20,411 nucleotides of DNA from Chloroflexota bacterium (GCA_016191895.1 JACPVD010000108.1:1-20411), one strand, 5' to 3'. Positions 13,630 through 20,411 are shown, counted from the first letter of the stretch. The notes: a model not told the origin generated them from the letters alone. Numbers and translations are program-made.

Positions 13630-13686
13630 GGAGTGCGGACTTCAGTCCGCATTTCACCGCGAATGGCGGACTAAAGTCCGCGCTCC
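13630..13686. repeat. Double-hairpin inverted repeat (GCGGACT...AGTCCGC)
   Basis: Two small palindromes, GCGGACT-TC-AGTCCGC and GCGGACT-AA-AGTCCGC, stand about 14 nt apart. Together they form a larger imperfect inverted repeat with GGAG / CTCC ends. It fills the spacer between the mutarotase-fold gene and GH1. The palindrome at 19752-19773 has the same AGCGCGGA...TCCGCGCT outer part with a different centre. A BIME/REP-like arrangement is the closest analogy. Confidence 0.75.
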
Positions 13687-13689
13687 CGA

Positions 13690-14550
13690 TTAAACAAGAT
13701 CGCGAAGAACCCTTTGCGCCGTTTCGAGCGTCGCAGGGAAATGCCCCGTCGTCACTTCCCATGTTTCTTCATGCGTCATCGAATTGCCCGGCTGTAATGT
13801 TTTCAACGCGCCAAGCGTTTCCAATTCGACGCACACATCTTTCACATACGCTTCGACATTGCAGCCCATGTCGGCGTATTTTTCAAAATGATCAACCGAA
13901 AATCTTTTTACAACCAATGCGTCGCCGAGGGCGCAGGCGATCCATCCATGCTTGTTGAAATTGCCGACCTTGAAAGCCTCCGCACCTGCCTGCCCATGTA
14001 ATAAAACCACATCGTCATGCAATTCAAATCTCACATCATCGATATGCGCGTACGGCCAAAAGACAAGGTTGCGATTCGGGCTCAATCCGTTATCTCCCAT
14101 AACCTGCTGGGTGAGGGGCAAAATCGCCATGCCGCCCAAGCGAAATTGCGTGATCGCCCAGGGCGCAAATTCGATCGAATCCTTCCCATGCCATGTGATG
14201 CGATGATTCAAACTCACGCGATTCCCATTCAAATGAAACGAGATTTCCTTCTCCAAACCCGAAGCGTCGATCGGGCTTTTTAATGTCGCAACATTTTTTT
14301 TCTCGGTCGCGATCAACCCATCTTCGGGGCAGGTATAAAACGGGTCTTCGGGAGCGGTCCACAGTCGATGCCCGCCGCGCAGATAAAACTCTCCATGTGG
14401 CGTAGGCCAGTGGACATCGGGCGTCTCTGCAAGTAAATTTCCATCTACCCCGCGCGCATACAAACCAACGATTCGCGGTCCCGTTGTGGTTAGGTACTCG
14501 AGACGTAAAAAATCATTTTCAAGAAATTCGATCGGAAGTTGATTCGCCAC
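13690..14550 (-). CDS. Galactose-mutarotase-fold protein (DUF4380-like)
   Basis: This 286-residue protein looks like an aldose-1-epimerase-type beta-sandwich. It has FLRLEYLTTTGPRIVGLY near the N-terminus and GGHRLWTAPED (59-69), which resembles the GG.RLW.APE motif of DUF4380-like proteins. The central segment includes SLNHRITWHGKDSIEFAPWAI. Classical mutarotase catalytic His/Glu pairs cannot be assigned with confidence. In this context it may interconvert or bind sugar anomers released by GH94/GH1, which is an inference. The start is GTG at 14550, 2 nt after the GH94 stop (TAA-CA-GTG), so coupling is likely. It ends at the palindromic spacer before GH1. Confidence 0.65.
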   Translation of the reverse strand: MANQLPIEFLENDFLRLEYLTTTGPRIVGLYARGVDGNLLAETPDVHWPTPHGEFYLRGGHRLWTAPEDPFYTCPEDGLIATEKKNVATLKSPIDASGLEKEISFHLNGNRVSLNHRITWHGKDSIEFAPWAITQFRLGGMAILPLTQQVMGDNGLSPNRNLVFWPYAHIDDVRFELHDDVVLLHGQAGAEAFKVGNFNKHGWIACALGDALVVKRFSVDHFEKYADMGCNVEAYVKDVCVELETLGALKTLQPGNSMTHEETWEVTTGHFPATLETAQRVLRDLV

Positions 14551-14552
14551 TG

Positions 14553-17000
14553 TTACCCCATCACCACTTCGACGTTTACCACACCCGAACCGGCCTCTGC
14601 GCGGATCACCCTGCCCGAAACCTGTTTGCCGTTTACTGTGACCTTCTCCACCCCTTTGCTGACGTGCTTCGGGTTGGTCACATGGATTCGATACGTCACG
14701 CCCTGATATTCGCGAGTGACGCTGAATTCATCCCAGTGTGAAGGAATCGCGGGGTTGATCTCCAAACCATCCAGTGTGGGGTGAATCCCAAGGATGTATT
14801 GTGTGATGGCAATATAATTCCATGCGGCGGTGCCGGTGAGCCATGAGTTCTTTGCTTCACCATGAGTCGCCGCATCCTTGCCCGCGATCATTTGAGCATA
14901 GACATAGGGTTCGCATTTGTGCAATTCACTGATCTCTTCCCGCGCCGATGGGTTGATGCGTTTGTAATAATCGAACGCCTTGTCGCCGCGCCCCATAATC
15001 GCTTCCGAGATCATGATCCACGGGTTGGTATGGCAGAAGATTCCCGCATTTTCCTTATATCCCGGTGGGTATGACGAAATCTCGCCCAAATGCAAATAGT
15101 ATTGCGAGAATGCGGGTTGTTGCAACACAATACCATGCGGCGTGGCGAGATGCTTGTCAACGGAATCCAACGCCTTGACCGCGTTTCCGTTTTTTACGCC
15201 GAGGCCAGCCATCACACAAATCCCCTGCGGCTCGATGAAGATTCGCCCCTCCATATTGTCCTTCGACCCCAATACATGCCCAAAATCATCATACGCGCGG
15301 CGGAACCAGTTGCCGTCCCAGCCGGCTTTCCAGACGATTTCTTCCATTTTCGCAGATGCTTTGGTCACTTTGTCCAACTCATCTTTATCGTTACGGTGAT
15401 TGGCAATACCAGCCATCTCACTGCACGCCAACACGAACAACCCGGCAATGAACACACTCTCCGCCACCTTGCCTTCCTTGTTCGTTGTCGTCTGAAAAGA
15501 TTGGCCCGCCGTATCCGAGAAGCAGTTCAAATTCAGGCAGTCGTTCCAATCGGCGCGGCCAATGAGCGGGAGTTGATTAGGTCCCAAACGATCCAGCGTA
15601 TATTGAATCGACTTTTGCAAATGCTCATACAGCGGGGTCTCTGTGCCGGGTTCATTCTCGTATTGCACCTGCTCATCGAGAATCGACCAGTCGCCGCTTT
15701 CTTTAATATAGGCCGCCACGCCCAAGACCAGCCACAACGGATCATCATTGAAGCCCGATCCCACATCGTTGTTGCCGCGCTTCGTGAGAGGTTGATATTG
15801 ATGGAACGCGCCGCCGTTCTTTAACTGCGTGGCGGATATATCCAAAATACGTTCGCGCGCGCGTTCGGGAATCATGTGTACAAAACCCAGCAAGTCTTGA
15901 TTCGAATCACGGAAGCCCATGCCCCGCCCGATGCCGCTTTCAAAGTACGAAGCCGAGCGGCTCATGTTGAATGTCACCATACATTGATACGCATTCCAAA
16001 CATTCACCATGCGGTTGGTGTCTTCATCAGGTGAGGTCACTTGCATCTTGCCGAGCAACATCGTCCAGTGGTCGCGCAACTCTGTGAAGGCTTTGTCGGC
16101 ATTTACAGGCTGAAGATATTTTTCGAGCGCCTGTTTCGCGCGTTTCTTATTGATCACCTGCGAGCCGGGCGGATCAAACTTGTCATCTTTCGGATTCTCC
16201 ACATAACCCAGAATGAAGATGATTTGTTTGGACCCGCCCGCCTTCAATTGGACGTTGACATGATGCGAGCCGATTGGCTGCCAGCCATGCGCTTCAGTAT
16301 TTGACGATTGGCCTGATTCAACGACAAGGGGTTCGTTCCACCCGCGATAGTTTCCGAGAAAATCTTCGCGGACAGTATCGAAGCCCGCGAGTTTTTCAGA
16401 ACAGGCGAAATAGGCGAAGTGGTCACGGCGTTCGCGATATTCTGTTTTGTGATAAATCACTTCGTCCACAATTTCCATTTGACCGATGGAGTAGTTGCGC
16501 TGGAAGTTGGTTGCGTCGTCGTTGGCGTCCCATAGACAAAACTCGATGGCAGAGAACAGGCTCAGGTCGGAGTCGGATTCGCTTTCGTTGGTCAGAGTCA
16601 ATTGCCAGATTTCGAGCGACTCTCCAAGGGGGACAAAATAGCGGGCCGAGGATTTAATCCCATTGAGTTTGGAGGTGATGATGGTGTATCCCTGCCCATG
16701 ACGACATTCGTACTCATCGAGTTTAACCCGCGTGGGCATCCATGAAGGCGACCAATATTTGCCGCTGTTGTTATCGCGCAGGTAAAGATAACGCCCGCCC
16801 ATATCGAGCGGCGAGTTGTTGTAGCGATAGCGCGTGAGGCGGCGCAGGCGGGCGTCTTTGTAAAACGAATATCCGCCCGCTGTGTTGGAAATCAGGCCGA
16901 AGTATGCCTCACTGCCGAGATAGTTGATCCATGGCATGGGCGTATCGGGCTGGGTGATGAGGTATTCGCGTGCATTGTCGTCGAAGTGTCCGAATTTCAT
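14553..17000 (-). CDS. GH94 cellobiose-phosphorylase-like enzyme
   Basis: The 815-residue length fits cellobiose phosphorylase (about 810-840) rather than longer cellodextrin or cyclic-glucan GH94 enzymes. The N-terminal beta-sandwich begins MKFGHFDDNAREYLI. The (alpha/alpha)6 barrel carries GRGMGFRDSNQD (358-369, with Arg359 and Asp365 in the sugar-binding spacing), GRADWNDCLN (481-490, with Asp487 at the expected general acid position) and GYKENAGIFCH (647-657). The reaction in the family is cellobiose plus phosphate giving glucose 1-phosphate and glucose, saving one ATP. No signal peptide is present, so it should be cytoplasmic. It precedes the mutarotase-fold and GH1 genes on the same strand. 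Specificity for another beta-disaccharide cannot be excluded. Confidence 0.88.
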   Translation of the reverse strand: MKFGHFDDNAREYLITQPDTPMPWINYLGSEAYFGLISNTAGGYSFYKDARLRRLTRYRYNNSPLDMGGRYLYLRDNNSGKYWSPSWMPTRVKLDEYECRHGQGYTIITSKLNGIKSSARYFVPLGESLEIWQLTLTNESESDSDLSLFSAIEFCLWDANDDATNFQRNYSIGQMEIVDEVIYHKTEYRERRDHFAYFACSEKLAGFDTVREDFLGNYRGWNEPLVVESGQSSNTEAHGWQPIGSHHVNVQLKAGGSKQIIFILGYVENPKDDKFDPPGSQVINKKRAKQALEKYLQPVNADKAFTELRDHWTMLLGKMQVTSPDEDTNRMVNVWNAYQCMVTFNMSRSASYFESGIGRGMGFRDSNQDLLGFVHMIPERARERILDISATQLKNGGAFHQYQPLTKRGNNDVGSGFNDDPLWLVLGVAAYIKESGDWSILDEQVQYENEPGTETPLYEHLQKSIQYTLDRLGPNQLPLIGRADWNDCLNLNCFSDTAGQSFQTTTNKEGKVAESVFIAGLFVLACSEMAGIANHRNDKDELDKVTKASAKMEEIVWKAGWDGNWFRRAYDDFGHVLGSKDNMEGRIFIEPQGICVMAGLGVKNGNAVKALDSVDKHLATPHGIVLQQPAFSQYYLHLGEISSYPPGYKENAGIFCHTNPWIMISEAIMGRGDKAFDYYKRINPSAREEISELHKCEPYVYAQMIAGKDAATHGEAKNSWLTGTAAWNYIAITQYILGIHPTLDGLEINPAIPSHWDEFSVTREYQGVTYRIHVTNPKHVSKGVEKVTVNGKQVSGRVIRAEAGSGVVNVEVVMG

Positions 17001-17013
17001 GACGATTCCATTT

Positions 17014-17343
17014 CTATATCTTTTCGATGAGACTCATGAACTGGTCGATCTGATAGGACTTTACGTTGTTGTGATCTCCCCATGAGCCGGCTGGAAAACG
17101 GAGGATCGTGACGCCCGATTCGTAGGCAGGCTGGAGTCCATCCACCGAGTGAGCAATCCAGGGACCGTGATTGGATCCATATATCAGCGGACTAATTTCG
17201 CCGAGCGATGTCGACGGGTCGATATATAACGCATTTGGATACGGGGTGGGAATCATCGTCGGGGTTGGGAGCGGCGCGGGGTTTTGTCCGCAGGCGGCAG
17301 GCAGGATGGAGATAAAAACAAGCAGGATGAAAAAGCGGCGCAT
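17014..17343 (-). pseudogene. Truncated lipoprotein, N-terminal remnant of a glycoside-hydrolase-like protein
   Basis: This 109-residue frame begins with a lipoprotein signal, RRFFILLVFISILPAAC, with the lipobox Cys at 18. A Pro/Thr-rich linker (about 19-37) follows. The segment ISPLIYGSNHGPW then RFPAGSWGDHNN resembles the first strands of (beta/alpha)8 arabinofuranosidase or GH39-type glycosidases. It ends at DQFMSLIEKI followed by TAG, where such proteins continue for some 300 residues or more with both catalytic acids. Only 13 nt then separate it from GH94, so the 3' part is deleted rather than merely frameshifted. It may still be translated as a short lipoprotein. The family assignment is from pattern memory only. 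Confidence 0.6.
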
Positions 17344-17430
17344 GGGGCGATCCCTTCTTTGGGAAATTTGCGCCGTATCGTACCACTGTTTACCGCGGTG
17401 CATGTCTCTGGCTTTGCGCGAGGGTGAAAA

Positions 17431-17486
17431 GGAGTCCCGAAGTTCTACTTCGGGATGTTCCTCCGCAAGCCGAACTTGTGGACTCC
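17431..17486. repeat. GGAGTCC-bordered dispersed repeat (copy 2)
   Basis: It starts GGAGTCCCGAAGT, forms an 8-bp hairpin CCCGAAGT-TCT-ACTTCGGG, continues with GCAAG and GAACTT and ends GGACTCC, so the borders are inverted repeats. It aligns with 8774-8826 but has the better paired hairpin. Confidence 0.7.
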
Positions 17487-17602
17487 CTGCCGATAGAAAC
17501 AGAATCAGGCCGCAGGGTGGCGCGAAGCGGGGTCAAATCCTGTTTGCAAAACTGCCGGCAACGATAGTACCGGATTGCGATTCCATTGCCTCGAAATTGG
17601 AA

Positions 17603-17608
17603 TACACT
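17603..17608 (+). promoter_or_regulatory. Possible -10 box for a leaderless SLH-protein transcript
   Basis: TACACT (TANNNT type) ends 6 nt before the ATG at 17615, the same spacing as TATAAT before rarA. No Shine-Dalgarno sequence precedes this ATG. No good -35 is seen at 16-18 nt. Confidence 0.35.
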
Positions 17609-17614
17609 GTAGGC

Positions 17615-19132
17615 ATGAAAACAAAACCTGCGCTTCCCTCCATCCTTGTCCGATTGTTGGCTGTTGCGGTATTTCTGACTTCGATCAGCGCCAGCCGCAT
17701 GGTTGACGATTTCCCCGACGCAATACGCGCCGCGCCGATTATCGGGACATGTCAGATGTTCCCGCAAAATAATTTCTGGAATACGCCGGTGACGGGTTTG
17801 CCCGTGCATGCGATGTCGACCCAGTGGATCAATTCCATCGGCGCGTCGACCGGCTTTCACATGGATTTTGGATCGGGGGAGTGGGACGGCGGGCCGATCG
17901 GCATTCCGTTCAATATTGTCGCGGGAAACACCATTACGAAATCCACAGTGGATTTTTATTACCCGGACGAGTCTGACCCCGGGCCATACCCCATTCCGGC
18001 AAACCCACTGCGCGAATGGGGTTCGGATCATCACATCCTGATCGTCGATACGTATGACTGCACGTTATATGAATTGTACGATGCCTCGCATGACACCAGC
18101 GGGTGGCACGCCGGTTCCGGCGCGATCTGGGATTTGGACTCGAACGCCCTCCGCCCCGACGGCTGGACTTCGGCCGATGCGGCGGGACTCCCCATTTTGC
18201 CGGGGCTTGCGCGATACGAGGAAGTGGCGGCGGGCGTCATCAACCATGCCCTGCGCTTCACAACTAATTGCACTGCCGATTATTACATCTGGCCGGCGCG
18301 GCATGTAGCGCAATCAGGAAGTTGCGCGAACCCTCCGCCTTTTGGCGCGCGCTTTCGATTGAAGGCAGGGTACGACATCTCCGGGTTTTCCCCACAGGCG
18401 CAAGTGATCTTGCAGGCGATGAAAACCTATGGAATCGTCCTTGCCGATAACGGCTCTCCCTGGTATGTGACCGGAGCGCCAAGCGAAGGCTGGGACAATG
18501 ACGTGCTTCATGAAATGGACGTCGTCACCGGCTCCGACTTTGAAGCGGTGGATACATCGGGCATGTCCTCGCCGACGACTTTTACCGATGTCCCTGAATC
18601 GTATTGGGCGCATGATTTTATCGAACGCTTATACAATGCCGGCATCACCGGCGGATGCAGCGCCTCTCCCTTGATGTATTGCCCTGAGGCAACTGTCACC
18701 CGCGCACAGATGGCGATTTTCATTTTGCGCGGTATGCATGGAAGCACATACACGCCTCCCCCTGCAACCGGGACCGTATTTGCAGATGTGCCTGCCGGCG
18801 CCTTTGCCGCCGCATGGATCGAGCAACTGGCGGCGGAGGGAATCACTGGGGGCTGTGGCGGCGGGAACTACTGCCCCAATGCAAATGTCACACGGGCGCA
18901 AATGGCGATCTTCCTTTTACGAGGGGAACATGGAAGCGGGTATGTTCCACCGGCGGCCACCGGCGGAGTCTTTGGCGATGTACCGGCCGGTTCCTTCGCG
19001 GCAGATTGGATCGAGCAATTGGCAAGGGAAGGCGTCACGAGCGGTTGCGGCGGCGGAAACTACTGTCCTAATGCGAATGTAACCCGTGCCGAAATGGCCG
19101 TCTTCCTTGTGAGGGCGTTCAGTTTGCCGTGA
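17615..19132 (+). CDS. SLH-anchored exported protein with conserved N-terminal domain of unknown function
   Basis: The product is 505 residues. An N-terminal signal peptide (hydrophobic at about 10-26) probably ends after SAS or IRA. Residues 45-313 form one domain with striking motifs: FPQNNFWNTPV (49-59), DESDPGPYPIP (118-128), HHILIVDTYDC (139-149), WHAGSGAIWDL (164-174), GWTSADAAGLPILPGLARY (183-201), WPARH (226-230), FGARFRLK (243-250), DISGFSPQ (254-261) and LADNGSPWY (276-284). I recall similar hypothetical secreted proteins in Actinobacteria and Chloroflexota but know no function; the dense His/Asp/Trp motifs look enzymatic. Residues 321-505 are three SLH repeats like those at 5591-6142. 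Upstream extensions of the frame are rejected because this ATG begins the signal peptide. Confidence 0.82.
   Translation: MKTKPALPSILVRLLAVAVFLTSISASRMVDDFPDAIRAAPIIGTCQMFPQNNFWNTPVTGLPVHAMSTQWINSIGASTGFHMDFGSGEWDGGPIGIPFNIVAGNTITKSTVDFYYPDESDPGPYPIPANPLREWGSDHHILIVDTYDCTLYELYDASHDTSGWHAGSGAIWDLDSNALRPDGWTSADAAGLPILPGLARYEEVAAGVINHALRFTTNCTADYYIWPARHVAQSGSCANPPPFGARFRLKAGYDISGFSPQAQVILQAMKTYGIVLADNGSPWYVTGAPSEGWDNDVLHEMDVVTGSDFEAVDTSGMSSPTTFTDVPESYWAHDFIERLYNAGITGGCSASPLMYCPEATVTRAQMAIFILRGMHGSTYTPPPATGTVFADVPAGAFAAAWIEQLAAEGITGGCGGGNYCPNANVTRAQMAIFLLRGEHGSGYVPPAATGGVFGDVPAGSFAADWIEQLAREGVTSGCGGGNYCPNANVTRAEMAVFLVRAFSLP
18578..19129 (+). other. Three SLH repeats (surface anchor cassette, copy 2)
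   Basis: Protein residues 322-505 carry three SLH repeats with the same Cys pairs (GGCSASPLMYCP, GGCGGGNYCP, SGCGGGNYCP) and VTRAxMA(I/V)F helices as copy 1. The linkers (YTPPPATG, YVPPAATG) and the C-terminal F-x-LP end are also shared. Confidence 0.85.
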
Positions 19133-19160
19133 TCGATTCATGATTTGAACGGAAAAATTT

Positions 19161-19267
19161 CACCGCAAGGACACCAAGCGTACCAAGATTTACAAGGCTT
19201 CTTACCACAACAGGTCACGAAGGTTTTAAACGATTTTCCTTCGTGTTCCTTTGTGCCCTTTGTGGTT
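19161..19267. repeat. Imperfect inverted repeat of the 'cacaaaggnacacnaag' type
   Basis: CACCGCAAGGACACCAAGCG at the left is inversely related to the right end CTTTGTGCCCTTTGTGGT. An inner perfect 8-bp stem is CACGAAGG (19216-19223) / CCTTCGTG (19238-19245). Elements of this composition are dispersed in many environmental bacterial genomes. It fills the spacer between the second SLH gene and the small membrane protein; termination is possible but there is no clean U-tract. Confidence 0.55.
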
Positions 19268-19310
19268 GAGGATTTTTAGGTTTCGGCTTATCCGAGTTAG
19301 GAAAATAAAA

Positions 19311-19736
19311 ATGGAAACACAACCTTCCGCTGAAAAGAACAAGGGAAATAAAATGATTCTCATCGTTGGCGCGATCATGCTGGCTTGTCTCTGCCTCGCC
19401 GTGTCCGTCATCGCGGTGTTGACCATCATTGGCCCATCTGTCAGGGATGTGAGCAGGGAAATTCCCGAAGGCCTTGGATACACCGGTATTGCCGATGAAC
19501 AACTGCGAAACGATGTGATGGACGCAATCACTGCATTTCAAGCCGGGCAAAATAACTGCCAAAACGTTTCCCTGTTGAGCGGCGAAATACGGACAGCCCC
19601 CGATCAAACCTCCGACGGCTCGTGGGTGGAGAACTGGCAGGTGGATGCCTGCGGCGTATCCTACTTTTATGACGTTATCTTTACCCCGTCGCCGCTCGGA
19701 GGCACGAATTTTTCGGTGACCGAGGCGAAGCCATAA
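19311..19736 (+). CDS. Small single-pass membrane protein of unknown function
   Basis: This 141-residue protein has a short charged N-terminus (METQPSAEKNKGNK), one hydrophobic helix at about 15-41 (MILIVGAIMLACLCLAVSVI), and an extracytoplasmic C-terminal domain with two cysteines in NNCQNV and VDACGV. The C-terminal pattern (GSWVENWQVDACG...YDVIFTPSPLGGTNF) gives a compact beta-rich domain that I do not recognise. AGGA 8 nt upstream supports the ATG at 19311; an in-frame extension upstream lies in the repeat element and is rejected. The neighbours, an SLH protein and a kinase, do not define a role. Confidence 0.7.
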   Translation: METQPSAEKNKGNKMILIVGAIMLACLCLAVSVIAVLTIIGPSVRDVSREIPEGLGYTGIADEQLRNDVMDAITAFQAGQNNCQNVSLLSGEIRTAPDQTSDGSWVENWQVDACGVSYFYDVIFTPSPLGGTNFSVTEAKP

Positions 19737-19751
19737 GCGGACAAAACACGG

Positions 19752-19773
19752 AGCGCGGAATTAATTCCGCGCT
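19752..19773. repeat. 22-bp perfect palindrome AGCGCGGAATT/AATTCCGCGCT
   Basis: Two 11-bp halves are perfectly complementary with no loop, starting 15 nt after the membrane-protein stop. The outer part matches the right-hand unit of 13630-13686, while the centre differs. Confidence 0.75.
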
Positions 19774-19805
19774 ACCAATTTAATTTCACATACCTTCCGC
19801 GGAGG

Positions 19806-19890
19806 TGCGTCGCACCAGCCTGAAATAAACAAGCCTTACGAGTAGATTCAGCCGGTTTATTGGACACTCCGACCCGTTTGGTGCGACGCA
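19806..19890. repeat. 12-bp inverted repeat pair TGCGTCGCACCA / TGGTGCGACGCA
   Basis: The two perfect 12-bp copies (19806-19817 and 19879-19890) are inverted, 61 nt apart. The left copy is also part of a local GGTGCG-T-CGCACC hairpin (19804-19816). It could be a miniature repeat or a regulatory site upstream of the kinase promoter. Confidence 0.6.
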
Positions 19891-19982
19891 TATCATCCCC
19901 GTATGGGGACTGCGTAACATCCGTTAATTTCATTTTACAAACAGTTTACACCAGCGTAACCCAAAAATACGTGGCGCTCGGC

Positions 19983-19988
19983 TATAAT
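19983..19988 (+). promoter_or_regulatory. -10 box of the kinase gene
   Basis: A perfect TATAAT lies 27 nt before the kinase ATG, leaving room for a short leader with GGAG at 20006-20009, 6 nt before the ATG. No convincing -35 lies at 16-18 nt upstream. Confidence 0.55.
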
Positions 19989-20015
19989 CTGGGAAAACGA
20001 GAAGCGGAGTCTACT

Positions 20016-20411
20016 ATGTCTTTCAACATTGGCGAGAATGTCGGCGCGTATCGCATCCTGGAACAACTCGGGCAGGGCGGCATGGCGACCGTTTTCAAGG
20101 CGTATCATGCGTCGCTCGACCGCTATGTTGCGTTGAAGGTTTTGCATCCCGCGTTCCACCAGGATCAATCCTTCACCACCCGTTTTCAGCGCGAAGCGCG
20201 GGTGATCGCGAAACTGGAACATCCCAACATCGTCCCGATCTATGATTATGCGGAACACGAGGCGCGGCCATATCTCGTGATGAAATTCATCGAAGGGGAT
20301 ACGTTGAAGGCGCGCCTGAATAAGGGTCCGTTGAATTCAGCCGAAATCGAAACCGTGATCGACTCCATCGGCTCGGCGCTGGCGTATGCCCACAAACAGG
20401 GAATTTTACAC
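20016..20411 (+). CDS. Hanks-type Ser/Thr protein kinase, N-terminal part
   Basis: The 132 residues to the window edge match the N-lobe of PknB-like kinases. The Gly-rich loop is LGQGGMATVFKA, the ATP-anchoring Lys is in VALKVLHP, the helix-C Glu is in FQREARVIAKLEHPNIV, and the hinge is PYLVMKFIEGDTL. The window ends at AYAHKQGILH, just before the expected catalytic HRDxKPxN loop. It would phosphorylate protein Ser/Thr and, by family habit, may carry a membrane helix and sensory domain after the kinase domain; that part is not visible. The start is supported by GGAG 6 nt upstream. It appears to have its own promoter. Confidence 0.92.
   Translation, partial: MSFNIGENVGAYRILEQLGQGGMATVFKAYHASLDRYVALKVLHPAFHQDQSFTTRFQREARVIAKLEHPNIVPIYDYAEHEARPYLVMKFIEGDTLKARLNKGPLNSAEIETVIDSIGSALAYAHKQGILH

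Larger units (their letters stand above)
17344..17614. other. Divergent intergenic region
   Basis: About 270 bases between the truncated lipoprotein (minus) and the second SLH gene (plus). It contains the GGAGTCC repeat copy 2 and a CGCGAAGCGGGGT segment (17521-17533) also present near 455. Long frames crossing it are by-products of the neighbouring coding bias. No convincing gene is seen. Confidence 0.6.
19737..20015. other. Intergenic region upstream of the kinase, two palindromic elements and a promoter
   Basis: It holds the 22-bp palindrome at 19752-19773, the 12-bp inverted repeat pair 19806-19817 / 19879-19890, and a TATAAT box at 19983-19988. No gene is seen. Confidence 0.6.

Noticed and set aside
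15090..15824. 244-codon plus-strand frame inside GH94
   Set aside because: It is antisense to a fully motif-supported GH94 gene and has no recognisable domain.
17171..17614. Upstream extension of the second SLH gene
   Set aside because: It crosses the truncated lipoprotein and a dispersed repeat, has no protein-like motif, and a signal peptide starts at the ATG at 17615.

Overview
The window looks like a chromosomal segment of a Chloroflexota bacterium, most likely of the Anaerolineae. This is an inference from gene content. The signs are surface proteins ending in three S-layer-homology (SLH) repeats with paired cysteines, a 'choice-of-anchor Q'-like module, CUT1 sugar permeases, a PIG-V-like membrane glycosyltransferase and a Hanks-type kinase, at moderate GC. 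No rRNA, tRNA, CRISPR array, transposase or phage gene was seen.

Layout. (1) 1-102: 5' end of a minus-strand gene resembling the late part of large STAND/AAA-type regulatory ATPases. (2) 103-508: non-coding and full of palindromes. (3) 509-3259, minus: a tightly packed four-gene operon, rarA (replication-associated AAA+ ATPase), a dual-specificity-phosphatase-like protein, a histidine phosphatase and a small Smr-domain protein. (4) 3303-5458, plus, divergent: an M20 metallopeptidase/deacylase overlapping a DDAH-type amidinohydrolase, closed by a good intrinsic terminator. The two directions share a symmetric -10 box (ATTATAAT) in a 43-bp gap. (5) 5588-8560, minus: a 990-residue secreted protein with beta-helix repeats, five Cys-rich InlB-type repeats and three SLH repeats. 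(6) 8834-17343, minus: a carbohydrate locus. In transcription order it holds a truncated lipoprotein glycosidase remnant, a GH94 cellobiose-phosphorylase-like enzyme, a mutarotase-fold (DUF4380-like) protein, a GH1 beta-glucosidase, two CUT1 ABC permeases and a PIG-V-type glycosyltransferase. (7) 17615-19132, plus: a second SLH-anchored exported protein with a conserved N-terminal domain of unknown function. (8) 19311-19736, plus: a small single-pass membrane protein. (9) 20016-end, plus: the start of a Ser/Thr protein kinase.

The sugar locus fits import of a beta-linked disaccharide such as cellobiose through the two permeases. GH94 would cleave it phosphorolytically and GH1 hydrolytically, with the mutarotase-fold protein as accessory. 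Neither a solute-binding protein nor the ABC ATPase lies in the window.

The most unusual signal is in the intergenic spaces. Several families of short perfect palindromes recur with a common core but different, internally complementary arms. The clearest are two 43-bp hairpins at 5518-5560 and 12165-12207. They share the GAGCGCGC/GCGCGCTC core, have loops that are each other's complement, and have arms that differ at several positions yet remain fully paired. This suggests a dispersed, structure-conserved repeat family.
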